From NCBI GenBank assembly GCA_024742475.1, contig JANSYI010000049.1:1-54187 (forward strand): a stretch of DNA of 54,187 nucleotides. The letters run 5' to 3'. Positions 48,526-54,187 of the stretch are shown one piece after another. A program made the position numbers and the translations under genes. Within the stretch, counting starts at the first letter, position 1. Every line of letters begins with the position of its first letter. The notes under the pieces are model-generated. The model was not told where the DNA came from. It did not search any database and saw only the letters and a list, made by a program, of their open reading frames with translations. This stretch comes from a bacterium. Lineage in GTDB: Bacteria > Myxococcota_A > Polyangia > Nannocystales > Nannocystaceae.

Positions 48526-49208
48526 GGTCCGGCCACTCCGTCTGCGGGGGGAAGCACGGCGTCGTTGACCCGCACCGTGCGAAGTCGGACCGACGAGACG
48601 TACGGCGAGAACGAGGCGCTCGCGGGGTCGACCATGTCGGTCGTCAGATCGATGATGCGTAGGGTCGCCGGCGGCGGGAAGGCTGGGTTGGTGTCGTCGA
48701 TCCACATGACCGTGACCTCGATCTCCACCCCCGTGACCAGCGCCCATTCGAGCTCCGGCGGCGGGTTGGCCGTGGGTTGGTTGAGCGGGTTGACGATCCA
48801 GTCGACGGTTCGCGAGACGATGTACTGGCCGCGAACCTCCCCGACGACGATGTCGGTGTTGGCGATGTCGGCCGGCGGGCGATGGAAGTCGCGCAGGCGG
48901 TCGCCGGGGTCGACGGCGCCGTCATCGTAGGGAAACGCGGGGTTGTCGTTGCCCTCGAAGTCGCGCGCCACGAGTTCGAGGAAGCCTCTGGAGGTGAGCG
49001 CGGCCATCTCCTGTTGAGCGATGCGCTCGGCTTCCCGCAGCTGCGACGCGGCGCGCTGCGAGTCGATGCTTCGCGACTCGAGCGCGACGAGACCAACCAC
49101 GGAGATCGCGAACACGACGAGCGCGACGAGGACTTCCATCAACGTGAAGCCACGCCCTGACGCGAGGCGCCGCCTGGTCATGGTGGTCGTGGTCATGGTC
49201 ATGGTCAT
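48522..49208 (-). CDS. pilV: PilV-type minor pilin
   Basis: The product is 228 residues. The leader is built from ATGACC/ACGACC codons (Met-Thr repeats), then RGFTLMEVLVALVVFAISVVG with the Gly cleavage site and Glu at +5. The PilV-type continuation LESRSIDSQRAASQLREAERIAQQEM follows. The C-terminal domain (~90-228) is beta-rich. The start overlaps the TGA of the FimU-like gene (ATGA). Several in-frame ATGs occur in the Met-Thr repeat, so the exact start could be any of 49208, 49202 or 49196. Confidence 0.87.
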   Translation of the reverse strand: MTMTMTTTTMTRRRLASGRGFTLMEVLVALVVFAISVVGLVALESRSIDSQRAASQLREAERIAQQEMAALTSRGFLELVARDFEGNDNPAFPYDDGAVDPGDRLRDFHRPPADIANTDIVVGEVRGQYIVSRTVDWIVNPLNQPTANPPPELEWALVTGVEIEVTVMWIDDTNPAFPPPATLRIIDLTTDMVDPASASFSPYVSSVRLRTVRVNDAVLPPADGVAGP

Positions 49209-49852
49209 GGCGATTCGATCTCCGTCTTGTCGAAGGCACGAATCAACCCGCCGGGGAACATCTGAATCATCGCCAGCTTTGTGCTACCGGTGACCTGCCG
49301 GTTGGCGATCCACAGCGTGACGCCGGCGTTGTCGATGGTGGTGAAGGCGGCGTCACGGTCGGAGAAGGTGCCGTCTGCCTGAAAGCGAAGCACCTGCTCG
49401 GTGCCGACGCAGTCGTCCGGTGGCGGGGCCTCCTCGGCCTGCCGAGGCGTGAGCACGCCCGAGGCGAAGCCGTAGATGCAGACGCGGTCATCGAGCTCGA
49501 GCAGCTCGGTGGTCGGGCGATCGAGGGCGACGCGGCCGATCTGCTCCCAGACGTCGGTGGTCTGGTCGAGGCGCTCGACCGTGATGGAGTCGGCCGCGAC
49601 CGTGACGTCGACCAGCGTCTGGTCGTCGATTGCCGCGTTTCGCGCCATGACCATCGCGCTGCGCGAGTCGTCGATGAAGCGCTTGTACTGGCTGCGGACC
49701 TGGTCCTGCCGAAACCCCGTGAGCGCGGCTGCCGCCAAGATCGAGAGCATGGCCACCGTGACCATGAGCTCGATCAGCGTGAAACCGCGCGCGTTGGCCA
49801 GGCGAGCGCCGCCGGGCCGAAAACCGTCGCATCCGCTGTGAACTGTTTGCAT
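49205..49852 (-). CDS. fimU: FimU/FimT (GspH-like) minor pilin
   Basis: The product is 215 residues. A ~22-residue leader is followed by ARGFTLIELMVTVAMLSILAA (Gly cleavage, Glu +5), the helix FRQDQVRSQYKRFIDDSRSAMVMARNAAI typical of GspH/FimT, and a beta domain with VRVCIYGF-like strands, ending in a TLWIANRQVTGS region. It is the first gene of the fimU-pilV-pilW-pilX operon. ATG 49852 was chosen; the upstream purine-rich signal is weak. The divergent Crp/Fnr gene and a palindrome at 49908 suggest control. Confidence 0.85.
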   Translation of the reverse strand: MQTVHSGCDGFRPGGARLANARGFTLIELMVTVAMLSILAAAALTGFRQDQVRSQYKRFIDDSRSAMVMARNAAIDDQTLVDVTVAADSITVERLDQTTDVWEQIGRVALDRPTTELLELDDRVCIYGFASGVLTPRQAEEAPPPDDCVGTEQVLRFQADGTFSDRDAAFTTIDNAGVTLWIANRQVTGSTKLAMIQMFPGGLIRAFDKTEIESP

Positions 49853-49907
49853 AGGGGAGACGCTCCGCCGGGGCGGGTCGCATTCGCTCCGCGGGGCGGA
49901 ACGTGTT

Positions 49908-49925
49908 GGATTGTGAGGACAATCC
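49908..49925. promoter_or_regulatory. Perfect palindrome GGATTGT-N4-ACAATCC, likely Crp/Fnr operator
   Basis: The 18-bp site GGATTGTGAGGACAATCC has the 4-base-spaced dyad form of Crp/Fnr-family sites (FNR: TTGAT-N4-ATCAA). It is 56 bases upstream of the fimU start and 162 upstream of the Crp/Fnr gene. The half-site GGATTGTG recurs at 50044-50051. Confidence 0.6.
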
Positions 49926-50046
49926 GCTGTCGAGGGCTCGGTGGAGCCGCTGCCGTTCAGCATCGACATCGTAGGCGAGGTGACAGGCTGCAAGGCTCAT
50001 GCCGCGGGTGACTGTCGTCCTCGCGGTTGTTGTCGAGCTAACAGGA

Positions 50047-50075
50047 TTGTGCCGCTTCGTGAAGTTGCGTACAGT
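50047..50075 (+). promoter_or_regulatory. Promoter of the Crp/Fnr gene with overlapping half-site
   Basis: TTGTGC (50047-50052), 17 bases, TACAGT (50070-50075), then 11 bases to ATG 50087. The -35 box lies within GGATTGTG (50044-50051), the same half-site as in the 49908 palindrome, which suggests autoregulation. Confidence 0.6.
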
Positions 50076-50086
50076 ACCGGCTACGT

Positions 50087-50803
50087 ATGGCTCGCGCTGC
50101 GAAAGAAGATCCGGCCAAAGATGAAAAGCGTGCGATGTGGTACCTGCGCAAGATTCCGCTCCTCGAGGGCGTGGATCAGACGCGCCTCCAGCAGCTGGCC
50201 GCAGCCGTCGAGATCCGGGAGATCCCGCGCCGTCAGGTGATCTATCTGCCCGGCGATCCCGGCGACAGGGTCTTCTTCATCAACGGAGGTCGGGTGAAGT
50301 GCAGCAAGGTCACACGTGACGGGAAAGAGCTGACACTAGCCTACCGCGGCGCCGGACAGCTCTTCGGCGAGCTGTGCGTCATCGACGGCACGCCACGAGA
50401 CGAGATGGCCGAGGCGATGAAGAACGCGATCATCACCGAGGTCCCGCGCGAGCTCTTCACCGAATTGCTCCAGACCGACAACCGCCTGTGCTTCAACTTC
50501 GCCTGCATCGTGGGGGATCGGCGGCGGCAGATCGAGACGAAGCTCGAGCACCTGGTGTTCCGCGACGTGCAGGCCAAGCTCGCGGCCCTGCTGCTCGAGC
50601 TCGGCGGTGAGTACGGGGTCGAGTGCGAGGACGGCCTTCAGATCGGGCTGAAGATCACCCACCAGGAGATGGCCAACCTCATCGGGTCGACCCGCGAGAC
50701 GATCTCGCTCACCTTGGCGCAGTTCAAGAAGAAGTCCCTCCTCGATCTCAACGGACGAACGGTCGTCCTCAAGGATCAAGAGGGTCTGGGCGCGATGACT
50801 TGA
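50087..50803 (+). CDS. Crp/Fnr family transcriptional regulator
   Basis: The product is 238 residues. Residues ~20-145 are a cyclic-nucleotide-binding-type beta-roll: EIREIPRRQVIYLPGDPGDRVFFINGGRVK, TLAYRGAGQLFGELCVIDG. The typical RxS phosphate-binding residues of true cAMP receptors are not evident (TPRDEMAEA instead), so the ligand is unclear. There is no N-terminal FNR Cys cluster. Residues ~175-235 are the Crp-type winged helix: LKITHQEMANLIGSTRETIS, recognition helix LTLAQFKKKSLL. It probably binds the palindrome at 49908 and controls the divergent minor-pilin operon and itself. Its last 35 bases overlap the convergent uvrA. Confidence 0.92.
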   Translation: MARAAKEDPAKDEKRAMWYLRKIPLLEGVDQTRLQQLAAAVEIREIPRRQVIYLPGDPGDRVFFINGGRVKCSKVTRDGKELTLAYRGAGQLFGELCVIDGTPRDEMAEAMKNAIITEVPRELFTELLQTDNRLCFNFACIVGDRRRQIETKLEHLVFRDVQAKLAALLLELGGEYGVECEDGLQIGLKITHQEMANLIGSTRETISLTLAQFKKKSLLDLNGRTVVLKDQEGLGAMT

Positions 50804-53594
50804 GCCGCGCGAGCACCGGGCCGAGCACGCGCCCGGTGTGGCTGGCGGTGTTCTTCGCGACCTGCGCCGGAGTGCCCGTGGCGACGATCGAGCCCCCGTC
50901 GTCTCCGCCCTCGGGGCCGAGGTCGACGATGTAGTCCGCCCGCGCGATGACGTCGAGGTTGTGCTCGATCACCAGCACCGTGTTTCCCGCGTCGACGAGT
51001 CTGCTCAGCACGCCGATCAGCAGCATGACATCGGCGAAGTGCAGGCCGGTCGTCGGTTCGTCGAGCACGTAGAGCGTCGCGCCGGTGGCTTTGCGGGACA
51101 GGTCTCGAGCCAATTTGATCCGCTGTGCCTCGCCACCGGAGAGGGTGAGCGCGCTCTGCCCCAAGGGGACATACCCGAGGCCAACATCGCGGAGGACCTC
51201 GAGTTTCGCGCGGATCGAGGGATATGCGACGAGGAAGTCGAATGCCTCGGCGACGGACATGGCCAAGACGTCCGCGATGCTCTTGCCGCGTAGCGTCACC
51301 GCCAGGGTCTCGGGGTTGTAGCGCCGCCCACGACACGTGTCGCACTTCGTGAATAGGTCGGGCAGGAAGTCCATCGCGATCCTGCGGACGCCCTCCCCTT
51401 TGCACGCCTCGCAGCGTCCGCCCTTGACGTTGAACGAGAAACGCGAGGCCGTGTAGCCGCGCAGGCGGGCGTCGGGAAGCTGCGCAAACACGGCGCGGAG
51501 GTCTCCGAGGATGCCGGTGTACGTGGCCGGGTTGCTTCGAGCCGAGCGCCCGATTGGCGATTGATCCACGTGCACGACCTTGTCGAACGCCCCCAAGCCG
51601 CGCACCGCGTCGTGGGGCAGGCCCCGTCGCGTCGCGTGGTTGAGCACGCGCGCGGCCTCGGGCAGCAGCGTGTCCACGACGAGGCTGGACTTGCCCGACC
51701 CGCTGACCCCGGTGACACACGTCAGTCGCCCGACCGGGAACGAGACGGTGACGTCATCGAGGTTGTTGCCACGGGCTCCCTCGAGGGTGAGCTGCTTCGT
51801 CCTGCCGCGCCGAGGGCTCGACGGCGGACCGACGTCGACACCCGCGAGGTAGCGCCCCGTGGCCGACTCGGGAGCGTCGCAGATCTGCTGAAGCGTGCCG
51901 GCCGCGACGACCTGCCCGCCCCGCGCCCCAGCGCCGGGCCCCATGTCGACGATCCAGTCCGCGGCGCGCATCGTGTCTTCGTCGTGCTCGACGACGATGA
52001 CCGTGTTCCCCAGATCGCGGAGCCGCTCGAGCGCCGCGATCAGCCGGTCGTTGTCCCGCTGATGCAGGCCGATGCTCGGCTCGTCGAGGATGTACGTGAT
52101 GCCGACCAGCCCGGCCCCGACCTGGGTGGCCAGCCGTATCCGCTGCGCTTCACCACCCGAGAGCGAGCGAGCGCGGCGTGCCAGCGTCAGATAGCCCAAC
52201 CCCAGGTCGTCGAGGAAACGAAGGCGAGCCTCGACCTGTGCGAGCACCACGGCGGCCACGTCTCCGGCCGCGCCGCCGAGCTCGAGGCCGCGGACCCACG
52301 CTCCGAGTCTGCGCAGCGGCCAGCGCGATACCTCGTGCAAGCCGTGCCCATCCACCTTGACCATGCGCGCCTCGAGCCGCAGCCGAGCACCTTCGCAGGC
52401 GGGACAGACCGTATCGGAGAAGAACCCTCGGATCGCCCTCACCGCGTCGGCGTCCTCCTTGGTCGATGCGTCCTCCTCGGCCAGTTTACGGCGCATCCAA
52501 CCGAAGACCCCCTCGAACGGCTTTCGCATGCCTGGGGGAGACACGGTGCCCGAGCCCTCGAGCACGAGCAGCTTCACTGCGGGGTCGAGCCGTCTCCAGG
52601 GCGTGTCGGCGTGCTCCTCGAGCAGCGCCACCACCCGTTTGCGCAGCGGCGCGCCGCCCCGGCCGCCGAGTACGGCGAGCGCTCCGTCCGCGACGCTCTT
52701 GCGGGGATCGGGCACGAGGAGCGCCAGATCGGGCGAGAACCTCGTCCCGAGCCCGTCGCATTCGGGGCAGGCGCCGGCGGGGGAGTTGAACGAGAGCAGG
52801 CTCGGCGTCAGCTCCGGGTAGGCGATGTCGTGGTCGTGGTCGGCGAATCGCTCGCTGAAGCGTAGGGTCTGTCCTTCGACCGTGAGCACCTTGACCACCC
52901 CATCGGCCAAGCGCGCCGCGATCTCGAGCGAGTCCGCGAGCCGCCCTCGGATCCCATCCTTGAGCTTGAGCCGGTCCACGTAGACCTCGATCGTGTGGCG
53001 TTCACTCGGGTCGAGCGTCTGAGGCTCGCCGAGATCGCGGACCTCGTCGTCGATGGCGACGCGGGTGAAGCCCTCGCGGCGCAGCCCGTCGAGCGTGTCG
53101 GCGTGGTCGCCGGGCTGCCCCACCACGACCGGCGCGAGGATCGAGAAGCGGGTGCCGGGCTCGAGCGCGAGCAGGGCCTCGACCATGTCCTGCACGCTGT
53201 GGCGCTGCATCTTGGCGCCCGAGCGGTGGCTGTAGACCTCCCCCACCCGCGCGTAGAGCAGCCTCAGGTAGTCATCGATCTCGGTCACCGTCCCGACCGT
53301 CGAGCGTGGGTTTCGCGGCCGCGAGCTCTGGTCGATTGCGACCGCAGGCGAGAGGCCTTCGATGAGGTCGACGTCGGGCTTGGGCAGCTGGGACAGGGCC
53401 TGACGCGCGGCGACGCTGAGGCTCTCGACGTAGCGACGCTGCCCCTCGGCGAAGATCGTGTCGAAGGCCAGCGAGCTCTTGCCCGAACCCGACGGTCCGG
53501 TGATCACGACCAGCGCGTCACGGGGCAGGTCGAGGTCGAGGTCCCGCAGGTTGTGTGTGCGTGCGCCTCGGACGACGAGCTTCGACGCGCTCAC
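50769..53594 (-). CDS. uvrA: UvrA, excinuclease ABC subunit A
   Basis: The product is 941 residues, full length for UvrA, the damage-recognising ABC ATPase of nucleotide excision repair. It has Walker A GPSGSGKSS near 34, the UvrB-binding region (GQPGDHADTLDGLRREGFTR), signature LSGGEAQRIRLATQ, a second Walker A GVSGSGKSS near 630, the C-terminal zinc finger CEACKGEG...CDTCRGRRYN intact, and a second signature LSGGEAQRIKLARDL. The first zinc finger is altered: where E. coli has ACPICG, residues 252-256 read DHDHD, while the second half CPECDG is kept. The start is GTG and overlaps the pdxA TGA by three bases (GTGA). Confidence 0.97.
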   Translation of the reverse strand: MSASKLVVRGARTHNLRDLDLDLPRDALVVITGPSGSGKSSLAFDTIFAEGQRRYVESLSVAARQALSQLPKPDVDLIEGLSPAVAIDQSSRPRNPRSTVGTVTEIDDYLRLLYARVGEVYSHRSGAKMQRHSVQDMVEALLALEPGTRFSILAPVVVGQPGDHADTLDGLRREGFTRVAIDDEVRDLGEPQTLDPSERHTIEVYVDRLKLKDGIRGRLADSLEIAARLADGVVKVLTVEGQTLRFSERFADHDHDIAYPELTPSLLSFNSPAGACPECDGLGTRFSPDLALLVPDPRKSVADGALAVLGGRGGAPLRKRVVALLEEHADTPWRRLDPAVKLLVLEGSGTVSPPGMRKPFEGVFGWMRRKLAEEDASTKEDADAVRAIRGFFSDTVCPACEGARLRLEARMVKVDGHGLHEVSRWPLRRLGAWVRGLELGGAAGDVAAVVLAQVEARLRFLDDLGLGYLTLARRARSLSGGEAQRIRLATQVGAGLVGITYILDEPSIGLHQRDNDRLIAALERLRDLGNTVIVVEHDEDTMRAADWIVDMGPGAGARGGQVVAAGTLQQICDAPESATGRYLAGVDVGPPSSPRRGRTKQLTLEGARGNNLDDVTVSFPVGRLTCVTGVSGSGKSSLVVDTLLPEAARVLNHATRRGLPHDAVRGLGAFDKVVHVDQSPIGRSARSNPATYTGILGDLRAVFAQLPDARLRGYTASRFSFNVKGGRCEACKGEGVRRIAMDFLPDLFTKCDTCRGRRYNPETLAVTLRGKSIADVLAMSVAEAFDFLVAYPSIRAKLEVLRDVGLGYVPLGQSALTLSGGEAQRIKLARDLSRKATGATLYVLDEPTTGLHFADVMLLIGVLSRLVDAGNTVLVIEHNLDVIARADYIVDLGPEGGDDGGSIVATGTPAQVAKNTASHTGRVLGPVLARLKSSRPDPLDP

Positions 53595-54187
53595 GGGGAC
53601 GCGGTTCCTCCGCGGGCGAGCGCGATCGCGGCGCGCAGGCTGGCGGGGTTGGCGATGCCGCGCCCGGCGATGTCGAGCGCCGTCCCGTGATCGGGCGAGG
53701 TGCGGACGAAGGGCAGCCCGAGCGTCACGTTGACGCCGTCGTGGAAGTGCACCAGCTTGAACGGCGCGAGACCTTGGTCGTGGTACATCGCGACCACGCC
53801 GTCGTAGCGCCCCTCGAAGTGGGCCGCGAACGCGGTGTCGGCGGGCACGGGCTCGGAGAACGTCGCGTAGGGCTCACGCGCACGCAGGGTCTCGATGGCC
53901 GGCGCGATGACGGTGCGCTCTTCGTGCCCGAGCATGCCTCTCTCCCCGGCGTGGGGGTTGAGCCCGAGCACGGCGATCTGAGGCGCCGTGACGCCGAATC
54001 GATCGCGAAGCCCACGCGCGAGCAGCCCGCCCGCCCGCACGATCGACGGCTGGTCGAGCTGTCGCGGCACCGACGAGAGCGGGATGTGAATCGTGGCCAA
54101 CACGACCTTGAGCGAGGGGCCCGCCATCAGCATCGCGACCTCGCAGTCACCGGCTCGGTGCGCGAGGTACTCGGTGTGTCCGGGGAA
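53591..54187 (-). CDS. pdxA: 4-hydroxythreonine-4-phosphate dehydrogenase PdxA (3' part)
   Basis: The 5' end lies beyond the window; 198 C-terminal residues are present and the frame is open to the edge (begins FPGHTEYLAHRAGDCEVAML). The enzyme oxidises and decarboxylates 4-phosphohydroxy-L-threonine in vitamin B6 synthesis. The metal-binding His residues of the family can be seen: ATIHIPLSSV, GLNPHAGE and MYHDQGLAPFKL. The C-terminal segment VNVTLGLPFVRTSPDHGTALDIAG is conserved. Its stop codon overlaps the GTG start of uvrA, so the two are probably translated together. Confidence 0.95.
   Translation of the reverse strand, partial: FPGHTEYLAHRAGDCEVAMLMAGPSLKVVLATIHIPLSSVPRQLDQPSIVRAGGLLARGLRDRFGVTAPQIAVLGLNPHAGERGMLGHEERTVIAPAIETLRAREPYATFSEPVPADTAFAAHFEGRYDGVVAMYHDQGLAPFKLVHFHDGVNVTLGLPFVRTSPDHGTALDIAGRGIANPASLRAAIALARGGTASP

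Noticed and set aside
50087..50803. Oxygen-sensing FNR
   Set aside because: The N-terminal Cys residues needed for the iron-sulfur cluster are absent, so only the general Crp/Fnr family is called.

Overview
The window looks like chromosomal DNA of a high-GC myxobacterium, most likely of the Nannocystineae type (Nannocystis, Plesiocystis, Enhygromyxa). The grounds are very GC-rich codon use, two eukaryotic-type Ser/Thr kinases (one with a TPR tail), a FimU-PilV-PilW-PilX-PilY1 minor-pilin cluster, a Myxococcus-type Cys-rich repeat protein, and at least eight secreted lipoproteins, most carrying long Ser/Thr/Gly/Asp linkers after the lipobox. The assignment is an inference; there is no rRNA gene in the window. 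No tRNA, CRISPR array, prophage or insertion sequence was seen.

Layout. 1-3.7 kb: an EndA-like nuclease lipoprotein without the usual catalytic His, and two other lipoproteins. 3.7-6.0 kb: a Ser/Thr kinase with a degenerate cyclase-like domain, coupled to an unknown helical protein. 6.3-11 kb: lon, a membrane protein resembling a degenerate nucleotidyltransferase/CDP-alcohol transferase fusion, and an Smr-domain protein. 11-17 kb: a kinase-TPR receptor, an ECF-type sigma factor with a three-gene membrane operon (putative anti-sigma), and an RsuA-type pseudouridine synthase. 17-24 kb: an S9 peptidase, a six-TM protein, a small radical-SAM activase, an EVE protein, adenosine deaminase and NhaC. 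24-33.4 kb: an accessory-looking island of surface lipoproteins (two VWA proteins, a choice-of-anchor L protein, a PPC/Cys-rich/P-domain protein) plus a DUF2461 protein with a histone H1-like tail. 33.4-40 kb: a thioredoxin-TPR lipoprotein, ClpB, a PASTA protein, a 106-bp tandem repeat and a DUF368 transporter. 40-50 kb: the minor pilin/PilY1 cluster, interrupted by a eukaryote-like NT5C2-type 5'-nucleotidase. 50-54 kb: a divergent Crp/Fnr regulator, uvrA and the 3' part of pdxA.

How genes relate. The minor-pilin genes overlap by ATGA steps and should form the tip-priming complex for PilY1. A perfect 7-4-7 palindrome lies between this operon and the Crp/Fnr gene, so that regulator probably controls the pili and itself. 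The sigma/anti-sigma/lipoprotein genes look like one envelope-stress circuit. Lon, ClpB, Smr and UvrA are ordinary stress and repair functions.

The main regulatory signal is a TANNNT box ending only 5-11 bases before the start codon of at least twelve operon-leading genes, usually without a Shine-Dalgarno sequence. This suggests widespread leaderless transcription and was used to choose several start codons. Other points for follow-up are the histone-like tail, the three inverted repeats upstream of pilY1, the degenerate enzyme domains (EndA, cyclase, CDP-alcohol transferase, a VWA domain and half of a UvrA zinc finger) and the tandem intergenic repeats.
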